Source of the DNA: Hydra vulgaris
Taxonomy: Eukaryota > Cnidaria > Hydrozoa > Anthoathecata > Hydridae
Assembly (NCBI RefSeq): GCF_038396675.1
Contig: NC_088926.1
Location: forward strand, 9,100,001-9,164,000
Length of the DNA: 64,000 bases
Direction: 5' to 3'
Part shown: in pieces, positions 1-11,689 of the stretch
Layout of the letters: each line of letters opens with the position of its first letter
Numbering within the stretch: the stretch's first letter is position 1
Position numbers and translations under genes: made by a program
The notes under the pieces: generated by a model
The model's input: the letters and a program-made list of their open reading frames with translations, nothing else
Told to the model about the DNA's origin: nothing
Databases searched by the model: none

Positions 1-545
1 GATTATGATTATGCATATTGCGATTTTCTGACGGAGATAAAGACTTACTTTTTTCTGTACTTCCCCAAGCGTTATTGGCATAATTTAAATAACTATGTAT
101 AAATGAGTAATAAAGATGAATTAAGGCTTCCTTATTGAGATAGATTCGTGATTTATATAGGATCCCCATGTTTTTAGAAAATTATGCGCTTATATAATCT
201 ATATGGTGATTACAAGTAATGTTTTCATCAAGATAAACACCTAAAAATTTTGTAACAAAATCTCTTTTTATTTCCTTTTGATCGATAAAGATTTGAAGTA
301 ATTTTGATGGGAGAAAACACTTTTTTGTAATCGAATGAAATAACCTTGAATACTAATAAAATAAATTTTATTAGTATTCAAGGTTACCTTATTACACTTG
401 AACAAATTAGATGTATGTATTAGTTCTTCGTTCACTGTTTTAAAAAGTTCAGCGATATCATAGTTAGAAAGGAACAAATTTGTATCATCTGCATACATAA
501 TGCTCCAAGAATTGAACCTTGTGGGACTCTACAGGTTATATTAAG
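1..545 (-). pseudogene. LINE reverse transcriptase fragment
   Basis: The minus strand encodes RVPQGSILG at about 500-540, then YADDTNLFLSNYD at 268-498, then LYYSFIHSYLNYANNAWGST at about 50-110. These are the RT palm motifs and C-terminal segment of the same LINE family as the near-complete copy at 47.2-51.5 kb, which has VPQGSILG, FADDTNLFLSN and LYYSLIHCHISYGNIAWGST. About 20 codons between the SILG and YADD motifs are deleted and the frame shifts there. It continues off the window. Confidence 0.85.
341..386. repeat. 22-bp perfect inverted duplication inside LINE fragment
   Basis: Arms 341-362 and 365-386 are perfect reverse complements around a 2-base loop. The palindrome interrupts the RT reading frame just after the NTNKIYF segment, so it arose after the LINE inserted. 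Confidence 0.9.
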
Positions 546-703
546 AAAAGTGTAAGTAAAATATTACATATTATATACATTTGCATACTATATTACATGA
601 AACAAAAAAAAATACGTCTCATTATTTACTATTTTAAAAAATAATTATAGAATTATTTACAAAGAACTTAATACGCTTAAATACAACAATAAAAAATAAA
701 ATA

Positions 704-859
704 AAATTTGTAAATAAAAAGAACATTCAGATAGTCACTGCATTTGGTTGCGGGAGTGTTGCGCTAAACAAATAAATAGTGATGATCATCACTATTTGAT
801 TAGTGCAACACTCCCGCAACCAAATGCAGTGACTAAATGTTCTTTTTATTTACAAATTT
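704..859. repeat. Fold-back element, ~75-bp arms
   Basis: The left half (from 704) and right half (to 859) are reverse complements with a few substitutions and small indels. They are GC-richer than the surroundings and centred on GATGATCATC near 781-790. It could be a palindromic MITE or an inverted duplication. Confidence 0.85.
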
Positions 860-1169
860 CTTTTTTTTTTATTTACGAACTTTCTTTACGTAAAAAAATG
901 TAGGTCAAACTGCACACTTATCAATAAAAATTAAATAACTTTTTTATTTTTTTTATTTTTTTCATTTTGTTAGATAGGTAATAAAAAACTACATAAGATA
1001 ATATAAATATATGTTAAAAAAATAATAATAAAATTATCGAAAATTATAAATGTAAAGAAAAAAAAAATTGTGCGATTTTAAGCGACATTTTGATAAAACC
1101 GCACACTTGAGAAAACATTTAATTTTTTAAATTTTAACTTTTTTTAAATATTTTTTTTAACACAACTTA

Positions 1170-3190
1170 TATTTAAGAAACTATATTAAAGTTTTTACAT
1201 TTTTTGCAACAAAAAAATTTAGTTCCAACTACACATTCCTTTGGTAAACATGTTTCTTTGCACAATCGTTCCCAACACAACGATTTCTCGCATTGCAACA
1301 TTTCTGTGTGTATCCGCACTCTACACTTTTTACAATTTACAACTTTTAATCGTTTGGCTGCTGGTACTTGTCCTTCATTATTATTTTGCTGAGGTTGCTC
1401 AGCATTGTTATACTCAGGCATTTGAGTATTTGGCATAGAAAGTCTACGCTTTGCGTTAAGTTTAGCAGCTTTCACGATTTCCTTTGTTGCTTTTTCTTCA
1501 TCTTTTTGTTTGAGGAACAGGATCACATTTTCTTCGATAATACATTTTCCGCCAAGTTTGGATATGTTGCACTGCTTCGATTTTTTAACATGTTATTGAT
1601 TTTTGACTTGAAAAAACTACTTCAACTCTATCTCGGTACTGCTTTTGCAACGCTCAGCACATGCTTGATACCTATCAAAACTTAAAACTGTTGTAGTTGA
1701 GAAAGATGGTTATCGGTGTGTAGTTGGAGTAGGTGCTACGACGGCTGTTGAAAATCATGAAGCTGTGTCTGAGCAAAATGGTGTAGGTGCTGCGAAAGCT
1801 GTTAAAGTTGATGAAGATGGATTACACGTTCGTGTGATTGCTAATGTCTTATGATTTATGTTGCTTTTATTAAGTGGAAATAAGTCAGTGTACTGGAAAC
1901 CAGCGATTGCATGCAAGCGTGTAAAACATTTATCACTCTCGTACAGCAGTTTGAGGAACGGTGGAAAATTTTGTTTATCTAAATTCTTACATTTTGAGTC
2001 TTTTTAATACTTTATAAAAATTTCTTTCCATGCTTGTTTGACATGACTATAGACACCTCTATCCAATGGTTGTAGAATATGTGAAGAATGCTCTGTAGCC
2101 GTATTTTCATCTCTCCGTTAATTTAAAAAAATTTTTATTAAAAATTATAATTTTTTAAACATAAATGTTTTATTTTGGTATATAAATTTTTTAACGGAGC
2201 GTTAGTCAAAAATTTCTTTTAAATTACATTAATAAAAAATTTATTTAAAATTATAATTTTTTAAACATAAATGTTTTATTTTGGTATGTAAATTTTCGTC
2301 ATTTCTTTACTTAGAAATATTGTAATGAAATTTTAGACAAAAGCTCCGTTCAGCTTAACGGAGAGAAGAGAATACGGTTGCTGGTAGATAAATCAAGATT
2401 ATATTGTGTTTTTTGCACAGCAATACCGCTTCCAAAGTTATGTGAGTTGTGTGCCCATCTAATCTTAAAATGTAAATTTGCTCAGTTTTGGGTAAAAATA
2501 CTTCTTTTAGTCTTTCAATAAACGTATCGTGCTCCATCCAACTTGATTTTGAAATTGAATATTTGGTGCCAACTGGACCACTTCTTGCCCAGTCAGGACG
2601 AAAAGTTCTTTTGGCTTTGTATATCACAAATGATGGTGCAAAATGCCCATCAGCATTGCAACAATTGTTACAGTATAATGCATTTTTTCATTGTTGTCAA
2701 TAAGTTTAAATGCACATCTTGTCCCTTTCCGACACATTACCGTTACTTTGCCTTGATCACCCAAAAAACCTGTTTCATCACAATTCCAAATATGCGACCC
2801 AGAAGTTATATCAGTCTGTTAATATTGCTTGGTAACGCATTCAAGATAATGATCCCTTATTTCTGTCGTACAAGAAGTGGCTCCTTTAGACGCTAAGTTA
2901 TCCGCTTTTCATGTTGAAAATTCTTTTAACCATCTCTTCATAAAGGCATAAAACCAGTATTTACCAGGTTTGCCATTTTTGAATAAATGCAATTGATCTT
3001 TGAGTTTAAGGTAGCCATATACAAATTCTAGCCTTTCTTGTTGTTGTTTATGCAATCTTTGAGCGTTGAGACTAGAACACCATGTTTAAATGCAGTTTTT
3101 CTCAGTGATGTTTAATTTTTTTTCATATCAGTTAATGCGGCTAGTATACCGTCTTCCTTGTATGCTTTTGTTTTTTAGTTGACATGTTAA
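1170..3190 (-). pseudogene. Pogo/jerky-like DDE_1 transposase, decayed
   Basis: Reading on the minus strand from about 3190: a helix-turn-helix segment EDGILAALTDMKKN followed by a stop and then SLRKTAFKHGV (psq-type). Next comes the catalytic-domain stretch with LDGHTTHITLEAVLLCKK (the second catalytic Asp of DGH) and ILIYLPA at 2390-2627. After a MITE interruption the frame resumes with EHSSHILQPLDRGVYSHVKQ at about 2040-2095, the family's HxLQPLD block. It ends in a Cys-rich C-terminus at 1173-1526 with CKKC, CEKSLCWERLC and CCKKC pairs that could bind zinc. Several stops and frameshifts make it inactive. Confidence 0.85.
2099..2377. mobile_element. MITE (CCGTATTCTC family) inside transposase gene
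   Basis: Terminal repeat CCGTATTTTCATCTCTCCG at the left, with the reverse complement CGGAGAGAAGAGAATACGG at the right. It splits the transposase between LIYLPA and EHSSHILQPLD. An internal block (AATTATAATTTTTTAAAC region) is duplicated within the element. It is a close relative of the copy at 3758-3999. Confidence 0.85.
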
Positions 3191-3757
3191 AGTGAGTGAG
3201 TTAAATTGAATTGAGTGAGTGATGATTATATTAAGAAATAATATAACAATCGGTTTTTAATGAGTAAGAGATGATTATATTAACAAACAGCATTATACTT
3301 CATTATTGATTAAACCGGAATTAACACAAAGTTGATTAGATAAAGTAATTATTCGAATTAAGTAATGAATCGAATGTGCGGTTTATCAAAAAAAAAGAGT
3401 TTTTTTTAATTTTTTGATTTAGCTTTTTGTTCTAGCTGCATAAAAATCTTTCAGATTTAAAATTAAATTTCCGACAAGATAGTGCTAAAATTATTTTTAT
3501 ATCAGTTTCGGTTCAAGCGTTATTTTGTTCGCAATGATAAAAAATATATAAAAATTTTTGACTGCCCGTTAAAGTTGTATAAAAAAAAAGAAATTAATGG
3601 AGTTGAACCGACATATAATTTTATCAATTCGAATAGAGGAGATAGTTCTGTATTTTTATTTTTTCATAGCCATATCCGTTTAGTTTTTTTTTGATAATTT
3701 CGATTAGTGTGCGAAATGATATGGTGTGTGGTTTGACCCGGTTTTACTCTATTTACA

Positions 3758-3999
3758 GGGGCCGTATTCTCATCTCTCCGTTAAGTTAACGGAGCGATGA
3801 TCAAAAATTTCTTTTAAATTACATTAATAAAAAATTTATTTAAAATTATAATTTTTTAAACATAAATGTCTTATTTTGGTATTAGTTTTATTTTAACGAA
3901 TCTATATAAATTTTTGTCATTTCTTTACTTAGAAATATTGTAATGAAATTTCAGACAAAAGCTCCGTTAAGCTCAACGGAGAGATAAGAATACGGCCCC
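3758..3999. mobile_element. MITE (CCGTATTCTC family), second copy
   Basis: Starts GGGGCCGTATTCTCATCTC and ends with the near-perfect reverse complement ending ATACGGCCCC. The interior is shared with the copy at 2099-2377, including TTAGAAATATTGTAATGAAA. It lies 18 bp beyond the end of the pogo-like element. No transposase. Confidence 0.88.
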
Positions 4000-4845
4000 T
4001 GGACAATTCAAAAATATTTTTTCCCGATAGATATACATTGCACAGTTGTTCCACGTATTTGTCCATTGTTTTTACAATGCCTAACTTCCATAATCCTCAA
4101 ACCAATTTTGACTTTGGATTGTGACCACCTTGCCTTCTTTTGTTATATTTTTACTTGAGTTTTAATTATAACTTTTGTAAAATTCACGTAGTTCATTTAA
4201 ATTCAATTAAATATTCGTTGCACCATCTATTCCAAAGACGTTCTTAAAAAGTGTTTTTATACTCGACGCACTTTATTATGCCCTTATTTTTGTAATTGTT
4301 TTCACTATTAATTATAAAAATATAATAAATATTTTGATAAATAAAAGTCGCATATTTATATAGTATATAGATATAATTTTTTTTTGAAAGGTTAAAATTT
4401 AGTTGCTTTTCCGACGATAAATTGATTTGCACCCTTAAAACGTATAATTTTTTTTCAATTGAAACAAAACAATAATGAATTTTTCTTGAAAACAGTATTT
4501 TTTATTTTTATATAAAAAGAATGTTAACATGTTAACATTGGATTGTTGCAACTTTGTTGAAACATATTTTTGAGAATTGAGATTTAATTAGATTTAAATC
4601 TTGTTAAACTTTGTTCCACAAGAACTTGTTCGACACAGTAAAATACTCTTCAAAAGTTTTATTAACATGCAAAATATCAATACATTGGTTCATTGTACAA
4701 AATATGTAGCTAATAATAAAACACTTCCTCTAAGCAATTAACAGATATAGACGTTTCATATTTAGGTCACACTTTTATAGTTATGAAATAAATACAATAT
4801 GAAGAATGTTAACCAATTAAGGATTATCCATTATTTTAACTATTT
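4000..4845. other. AT-rich sequence, no gene seen
   Basis: No convincing coding frame, splice-supported exon or terminal repeat. The 62-codon minus frame at 4244-4432 is low-complexity Asn/Tyr/Ile. Confidence 0.6.
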
Positions 4846-4851
4846 AAAGTA

Positions 4852-4857
4852 TTTATT
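4852..4857 (-). promoter_or_regulatory. PQBP1: Candidate poly(A) signal of PQBP1
   Basis: AATAAA on the minus strand about 70 bases past the PQBP1 stop. It sits in the arm of a 15-bp perfect inverted repeat (4846-4860 with 4863-4877), whose other arm also contains AATAAA. In AT-rich DNA this hexamer is common, so the assignment is tentative. Confidence 0.4.
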
Positions 4858-4927
4858 TTAAATAAAATAAATACTTTGTAAAGATATTTACGGGTAAATG
4901 AATTTTCTGTTTTTCTTTTTTTAACGT

Positions 4928-5081
4928 CTACGCATCTGATGGATCCACCTGTTTTCTATTTCTTCGTAAAATGTCACCAGGACTTGGGTAGGGCCGTTGT
5001 TGAAATAATGGACCGTTAGCTGTTGTGTCAACTCCTGTCTTGACGTCAGTATCTTCTTTCAATCCGGTTGACCAAGTTCCT
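4928..5081 (-). CDS. PQBP1: PQBP1 exon 8 (C-terminal U5-15kD-binding tail, stop)
   Basis: Residues 154-204 and a TAG stop at 4928-4930. [25 protein letters not shown] and YPSPGDIL (185-192) reproduce the most conserved part of PQBP1. In the human protein this intrinsically disordered tail binds the U5 snRNP 15-kD protein (TXNL4A) through the YxxPGxxL-type motif. The acceptor is a run of T ending TTTAG|A. A conserved tail and clean stop argue for a functional gene, not a processed copy. Confidence 0.96.
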
Positions 5082-6107
5082 CTAAAAAAAAATTGATAAC
5101 GGAAGGACTAATTAATTTATTTAAACTAAAAATTTAATCTGTAGAATGATAATGATGTAGAATGAGATTTTGCAAACTGTTTCTTTGATATGCATTTTCA
5201 AACTTATCAAAAATACCTTGAAGTATTAAAATCTTCTGCAAACTTTTTGATTGTAAATAAAACAACGAACAAATTTAAAATCAGATAGAGAAAGAAAAAT
5301 ATTGCAATTTTATTAAATATAAACGTTTTCTTTTTTTTTTAAAAAGCTAACTTTAAAAAAAAAAAATTTTTAAATTCTACGAGTCTACTTGTTAAAAATA
5401 GCAGTTTTAAAGCAAAAAAAAAATTTTTACATTACATTCTTTTAATGGAAAGTCCAAAATTTTTTTTTGAAAAAGATTTGGAAATGAAAAATACGCGTTT
5501 GCATTAAATTTTTTATTAGTATGAAAAGCAAATTCAGTTTTTGCGTTTGTACATGATTATAGACAAAACTTCAAGATTATTCTAGGAAACTAATTTTATA
5601 TCTTTTTCAGAATTTGAAGTTATTTTTTGTGTGTTTTTCTATGTAAAAAATCTGTCATATCTTGCTATATTTTATTAAATCTGAATCTGATCTATTTTAT
5701 TGCTTGCATTTCTAACAATATTGAAAAGTACATTGCTAAAGTGATGTATGTTAAAATAAAGTAAATCAAATTTAATAAAAAATTAAAAAATTGACAGTTT
5801 TCTAAGATCCCTTAAGGTTGAAAATAAAATCTCAACATTTATATATCTTTACACAGCCTTTATACATCCTTGAACTACTGATATGTCTGGGAAACAAGTT
5901 TGAGAAATTTTCTTATCAATTAAAATAATAAATTCTAGTTTTTACAAAAGGTGCAAAAGCGGTTTGTGAATACTGTCGGACCTCGATTACTAGATCTCTA
6001 TCAACCTCGAACAATTGTCACAGGATAATACAGCTGCTTCTCTTCACCTGTTTTACAAATCATGGTTCAAAGTTGCTGTTCAATAGCTATCATATTTTTT
6101 TTTAAAT
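5082..6107. other. PQBP1 intron 7, proximal part
   Basis: AT-rich intronic sequence with homopolymer runs; no feature recognised. Confidence 0.6.
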
Positions 6108-6237
6108 CTTATTCACCTTTCTAAAGCCAAAAGGGCTACTACAGTAGTTACAACCCTTTCTCAACTCTTTATTTTTGAAACACGAATCTGACAAACAAGG
6201 TCGTTGCGCGGAGAAACAAGTTGACCCCTCTCTATAA
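6108..6237 (-). mobile_element. 5'-truncated tRNA-derived SINE (family 1)
   Basis: Reverse complement of the body of the full-length SINE at 19295-19522. Shared segments include the CCTTTCTCAACTCT, GACAAACAAGGTCGTTGCGC and GGAGAAACAAGTTGA stretches and the end TTCACCTTTCTAAAGCC. The tRNA-like head is missing. Confidence 0.75.
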
Positions 6238-7333
6238 CTTTCTCTATACCAAGTAAATCTTTCTTAAAATGTAACATGTTATTTAGGTACTCATTTTCAT
6301 CTTACATTGTCCATACCTTCTCAATATTATTTTATATTTCTAATTTTCTTTGAAAACTTCTGGATTTGAAATGCTGTTCCTTGATTTATAACGTGCAATA
6401 GATTTATATAACTTTAAGTTTTAAATAGATGTAAGCCGTAAGCAGGAAACTCAGGATCTTATTTTCTGTTATTAATTCAAATATTAATTCAAGTTTATTT
6501 ATTACGTATATATTTATAATTATTAATACAAAAAAACTATTTTAATCTAAGTTAATTAAAATGTATAAAGATAAATAGATATTTGTGCATGCTTAGCATT
6601 AAGTTGTTAAATCTAATGTCGAAAAAAAATCAAAAAAATATCTCCTTAAACCCAAATGATACTGAAGTATTAGAGCAAAAATGTCAAATAAAAAAAACTT
6701 TTTTTAAATGATTAATTTAATTACATATTTTAACTCCCTAAATTATTATACAATTTACTAATGTAAAAATAAAAACACTATAGTTATAATATTTACAAAT
6801 ACTATTATAAAATTATAAATTAATAAAAACTGAATTGAAAAGATAATGTTAATTAAAATTATAAACTAATAAAAAATATAAAAATGGTAAAAAATTAATA
6901 TATAATGTTAAAAATAATAGAGAAAGGACAGGAGAACAAGCAGGTCATATGATTGGCCTTGTTTCCTCATCGATTGTTGAGGGAAATTTCAATCAAGCCA
7001 GCCCAAACTTGTTGAAAGTAACACCACGTTTAACTTGAGGTCAAAAAACTCTTTAAGCAATTATAAATATGAATCACCTGTGACTGAAGCATTGAAAGAG
7101 TATGGCCTAACTAGACCATCTGAAGTTATTTCACAACATACCAACACTCAATTCTTTAAGTAGTGCAGAGACTATACTTAGCCTGATTAATTCAAGTTTA
7201 TTAAGCATTCCTACCATACACCTAATCCTAACCAACTTTGGAACAGACAATCTATAGGAACATCTATAGGCCTAGAGTTACAGCAAATAAGCAGAGTTAG
7301 AAATAGATTAAAATTATTAATTATTAATAGTAC
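6238..7333. other. Intronic sequence without recognised gene
   Basis: The stretch at 6920-7260 is less AT-rich and may be part of an unidentified old transposon, but no long frame or terminal repeat is visible. Confidence 0.5.
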
Positions 7334-7519
7334 AGAGCCATAGCAGAGTGGCTAGAATTCTGGCTAAAAACCCAGAGGCCCCAGGTTCGACACCAGCTCT
7401 AACCCAACGAGCAACATGATAAAGAAGGAGGCGTGAACTTCCTAGTTAAATGCTGTTCCGCGGTGCTCTGTGATAAGACCATAAGGACTTCTGAGAGCAC
7501 CTTATTAACTAAAAAAAAA
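7334..7519 (+). mobile_element. tRNA-derived SINE (family 2)
   Basis: The head resembles a tRNA: an A-box-like TAGCAGAGTGGCTAGAAT, an anticodon-arm-like hairpin TTCTGG/CCCAGA, and a B-box-like AGGTTCGACACC. It is followed by a body of about 110 bp and a terminal A-run. It differs in body sequence from the family 1 SINEs. A real tRNA gene is unlikely because of the unpaired acceptor arm and the SINE body. Confidence 0.7.
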
Positions 7520-8109
7520 ATACTGTACTATTATCTTGTAATGTATTACAGTAGTTAACCTTTGTGACACTTGTAATTTTTGACTTAAACAACTTTTACA
7601 ATATTAACTTTTGGGTTATTTTGCAGATTTTAAGTCTCCATTTAAGTTAAACAAGCGAATTTATCCACATAATTTTTTTCAAAATGTATCTTATCTGTGT
7701 TACTTTCAAAAGTTTCAGCTTTTCAAAATATATCTCATCTGTGTTCATTTTTGTATGCTAATAAATTAATTAATTAATAAGTTAATAAATGTTCTTGACA
7801 ACAAAATTCTTTGGTAACTACATTCAGCAAAACTAAAATTTCCTTCGCTAAACAACTTTTTCAGCATTTTTTTATAAAAATTTCATTATTTGAATTTTAT
7901 TCTTTTTAAATATTTCATTTTCTTTTTAGTAATGTTGCACTTATATTACACTAGGAACTTGTTTGTTTGTTTACAATATTATAAATATTCCATGACTTAT
8001 TGACTAAATACCAAATCTTTTTCAATAATCTTTATGATTATTTCATGAAAAAAGTGAATTTTAGTCCTTTTTTTTTTAGTAGAGATAATTGCATCTTTGA
8101 TAACTGAAT

Positions 8110-8445
8110 TTTCTATAAATTATTTTAGAAATTATATTTTCAATTTCATTGGTTGTTGCAGTAGCTTACTGGTAGTTTTTCAACGATAAATTGCAAAAGT
8201 GGTGTAGTGGCGGGAACAGTGGTGTAGCAGATAATTTATTTTAGAAATTGTTTTTTCAATTTCTTTGGTTGTTGCAATAGCTTACTGGTAGTTTTTCAAC
8301 GGTATATTGCAACAGTGGTGTAGTGGATAAATTGTTTTAAAAATCATTTTTTCAATTTCATTGGTTGTTGGGGTAGCTTACTGGTAGTTTTTCAACAGTA
8401 AATTGCAATAGTGGTGTAATGGCGAGAACAGTGGTGTAGTGATGT
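8110..8445. repeat. Tandem repeat, ~100-bp unit, three copies
   Basis: Three successive units share TTCAATTTC, TTGGTTGTTG, TAGCTTACTGGTAGTTTTTC and CAGTGGTGTAG. They differ by substitutions and small indels. Confidence 0.85.
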
Positions 8446-9500
8446 AGAATGTTTTACTTCTATCTTTACATAACTATTAAGTTTTTCAGCATTTCAAAAA
8501 CTCATAGAGAAATATGGTGTTCTTTTTGCAGACCTTTTGCTTCCATTTTAAGAGTTTTAATCTTCTCCCAATAATTTTCTTTGAAACTTATAATGAGTGT
8601 TTATTGCTGACTGTTGATCTTTGTTCTTGTTTAAAATTTTTAGGTGTTGCTGAGATCAAGTTTAAAGTTGTAGCTTTGTTTTACCTACATGTCTTTTTGA
8701 GCAGTTGCATTTAATTAAATAAATTCTAGATCGGTTATAGTAAGGGAATTTAGATATTACCCATATTCTTAAACTAGAATCTAAACTAAACTAGTTTTTA
8801 AATATTACCCATATTCTTAAACTAGAATCATTTGGAAACTACTTTCTGAAATAGGCCGGAGATTGATTAAGTTTGATCATTCTTTACACTGTTTTTATTG
8901 TAAATTGGTTTGCAATACTGTTAGTTAGCATTTGTTGTGCCTATCTTTATTGAATATTTCAACTTATATATATATTTCAAGTTCATTCTTTACACTGTTT
9001 TTATTCTAAATTGGTTTGCAATACTTAAACTTTTATTTATCTTTGGTGATATTTTCCATCTTTTTACATTTACATTACCATTCTATTTTACATTTTTATT
9101 TCAAGTTCAAACTTTTAATTTCATTTTAAATTTTGATAAAAAATTTTCTGTGGAAAATTAAAATAATTTTTCATCAAAGTTTAAAATATGATACTAAAAA
9201 TGAATATATGTAAATGAATATATAAATAAAAATATGATATCTCCTGTATTTGTTAAAGTTTATGCAAAAAAAATTTTTATGACAGCTATTAAATGCAAAT
9301 AAAACAATATTCTTGCCATAAACATAATTTAAAACACTTAAAAGTTTGCACATGTTCAGAAAGCATTTAGGATCACCCATTACTTGACTGTTGTTAAATG
9401 ATATAACCTTGTTATATTTATACAAATATATGGTAAAAATGCAATACATTTATACAAATATATGGTACAAATACAAAGACTCAATTAACTTTTATTATTT
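8446..9500. other. Intronic AT-rich sequence, no gene seen
   Basis: A short direct repeat of an ATTACCCATATTCTTAAACT segment occurs near 8757-8826. The hydrophobic frames here are Phe/Ile/Leu-rich from base composition and show no domain. Confidence 0.6.
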
Positions 9501-9639
9501 CTCTGCTTTGTCTTTATTCAACTTGACTCTCCGTGCAGCACCTTGTAAAGGCCACTGCATGGAGAATTAAGTTGAATAAAAAATCACTTTAAAGTATGAA
9601 CCATATGAAAAGTATGAAAGTAATGAGGTTCATACTTGA

Positions 9640-9735
9640 GTTATACAATTAAGAGAAAGTTGCAACCACAAATAAAATAGCCTCTTTGACTGTAGTGGCC
9701 TTCTCAGCCTTGAGAAGGTGAATTAACATTTAAAA
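9640..9735 (+). mobile_element. SINE family 1, 3' fragment
   Basis: Contains TGTAGTGGCCTTCTC, AGCCTTGAGAAGGTGAATTA and a preceding AACCAC segment, as in the 3' body of the full-length SINE at 19295-19522. A diverged 5' continuation may reach 9515 (CAACTTGACTCTCCGTGCAG). Confidence 0.65.
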
Positions 9736-9851
9736 TAAAATAAATTTTTTTTTTAAATGTTAATTCACCTTCCCAAGATAAAGAGTTTTTTTTTAAGTTT
9801 TTAAGTATTACAAAGTTTAAAAAAAAAAAAAGTATATTTAAAAATATTTAC

Positions 9852-9903
9852 CTTCCAACGTCTGAGTACGAAGCTGGATCCATAGGATCAAGAGCATCAT
9901 CAT
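9852..9903 (-). CDS. PQBP1: PQBP1 exon 7 (LDPMDPASYSD block)
   Basis: Residues 137-153 with flanking split codons, reading DDDALDPMDPASYSDVG. The LDPMDPxSYSD block is diagnostic of PQBP1 and directly precedes the GTWSTGL block of the last exon. The acceptor is CTCCTAG|AT and the donor GGAAG|GTAAAT (phase 2). The 4.8-kb intron that follows carries two SINE types and a 100-bp tandem repeat. Confidence 0.95.
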
Positions 9904-10389
9904 CTAGGAGCAAAAAGAGTTGAACACATACAAACAGATAAAAATTAAAAATATAAAATGGTAAAATATAGAGAAAAAAAAACTAATAGAATGGTTAAAA
10001 TACTTCCATTGATTTTTTTTCTATTACATTTTAAGCCCATTATAATTTGAAATCTATTTTCCCATGACAAAATCCAAGAATATCATCATGCCATTATCCT
10101 TGTGTCAAAACTCATTTTCTTCAACTACTAAGTTTTACCTTGCTACTTTTAAAACTCTTCTTTAAATCTCTTTTTGTTACTGTTACTTCTTTTATTATTA
10201 TTTATGTTAACTAGACTGCTTGTATAGATCGTTCTTTGTTGTCAACTAATTTATCAATTATGAGGTGGATTATTTTTACCTTGTATTTTCACTTAATATT
10301 AAAGTCTTTAACATTAAATACAAGATCATACATCAACACATTTAACTAAATTGGCATATACTTAATAACAAAGAAATACTGCACAATAC

Positions 10390-10435
10390 CTTTGCTCTTT
10401 CCTTTTCGAAAACCACGCTCTTTTTGTCTATTAGC
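10390..10435 (-). CDS. PQBP1: PQBP1 exon 6 (basic linker)
   Basis: Residues 122-136, ANRQKERGFRKGKSK, strongly basic, possibly carrying the nuclear-localisation function mapped to this part of the family. The acceptor is TTTTAG|GCT and the donor AAAG|GTATTG (phase 1). The match to the family is weak here; support comes from phase continuity with exon 7 and its position 486 bp upstream of it. Confidence 0.84.
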
Positions 10436-10744
10436 CTAAAATAAAAAAAATATACAAATATACCCACATATGTAATACAAACAATTCTCATACTTTTATA
10501 ACTGTAATAACTTTTATACATTTTGATCAGTTATCTTTTAAGAATGTGCAGAATCTTTGAAGAGTTTTAAGAATGACTAATTTTTGGCATGTTGATACTA
10601 GAACAACATACTATGCTGCTTTTTTCGATTTCATACTCATCAGATTTATTTCAAGGTTTTTGTATGATAAATACTTCGCCAATACTTTTATTATAACTTT
10701 ATTAAATGTAATATATCTACTTTTTCTCTGAAGCTAGTACAGAT

Positions 10745-10937
10745 TTTTAGTGAAGGTTAGTACATTTATTACTGGTTTTTAGTGATGGTTAGTACATTTA
10801 TTACAGGATTTTAGTACAGGTTAGTACATTAAATACAGGTTTTTAGTATAGGTTAGTACATTTATCACAGGTTTTTAGTACAAATTAGAACATTTATTAC
10901 AGGTTTTTAGTGAAGGTTAGTGCATTTATTGCTGTAG
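10745..10937. repeat. Tandem repeat, ~37-bp unit, about six copies
   Basis: Units of the type TTTTAGTGAAGGTTAGTACA followed by TTTATTACAGG, imperfect, in PQBP1 intron 5 close to exon 6. Confidence 0.85.
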
Positions 10938-11329
10938 TAGGCTAGTGGTAGAAAAAAGTTCAGCTGCCTTGATTGATATACACATTTGCTCTGCATATCC
11001 ACATTATTATTAATTCTTTATCTTTTGAGATAGAAAAATCAAATTACTATATCCATTTTCTAGTAGATTCAAATTTGGGAATTGTATTAGCTTTAGGCAC
11101 ATGTATACAGGCTAGTCAACTTTCTGACATGCATATGTAAAAAAAACTTTTTTCTGGCATATAAATGTCTCTCCTTTTAAAAAAAAGCACTCCAGACTGT
11201 TCTTGCAAACAAACAAGCTTCTACAAAATGTTATATTGGCTTTAAACTTATTTTCTTGAGAAATTGTGATTTTATGAATCGTGGCACTGATGTGGTAGTA
11301 GAAAGTATGCTTTATAAGCAATAGAATTT

Positions 11330-11460
11330 TGAAACCACCAGGTTCCTGGAGGTACCATGCTGAATTCGTTGCTCTCTGCAGCTGCCTTATTCATCAAGCT
11401 ATGTGATTCATAGTTGAGAATATAACTAAGTTATAACTATGTGTTTCATAGTTATAACAC
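11330..11460 (+). mobile_element. Degenerate SINE family 1 fragment
   Basis: The order of similarity matches the full-length copy at 19295-19522: CCTGGAGGTACCATGCTGAA, TGCTCTCTGCAGCTGCCTTA, TTCATCAAGCTATGTG. Heavily mutated. Confidence 0.55.
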
Positions 11461-11689
11461 TTGTAAAATTTACCTAAAAATGTTACTTTATGAATTTTGA
11501 TGATGGCCAGTATGTAAAAACACAATTGTGGACACCATATTTTTTATACTTACATAATTAAAAAAGAACTCCACTTAGTAGGAACTTTAGAGAATCTATT
11601 AAAAAGTGTTTGGTTTGGTCCTTGGTCTATTGAAGATGAATGCTTTTGCGTGCTTCAGTTAGTGCTGGAGATGTGGGTTTTTTGCACAT

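Larger units (their letters stand above)
903..3739 (-). mobile_element. Pogo-like DNA transposon with terminal inverted repeats
   Basis: Terminal repeats: left AGGTCAAACTGCACAC at 903-917 and right GTGTGTGGTTTGACCC at 3725-3739, nearly perfect reverse complements. Related subterminal boxes with GTGCGGTTT or AAACCGCACAC lie near 1090 and 3370. The interior holds a degraded minus-strand transposase. Length about 2.8 kb including a MITE insertion at 2099-2377. Confidence 0.82.

Noticed and set aside
1204..1685. Plus-strand frames over the pogo C-terminus
   Set aside because: Antisense shadows of the Cys-rich transposase end.
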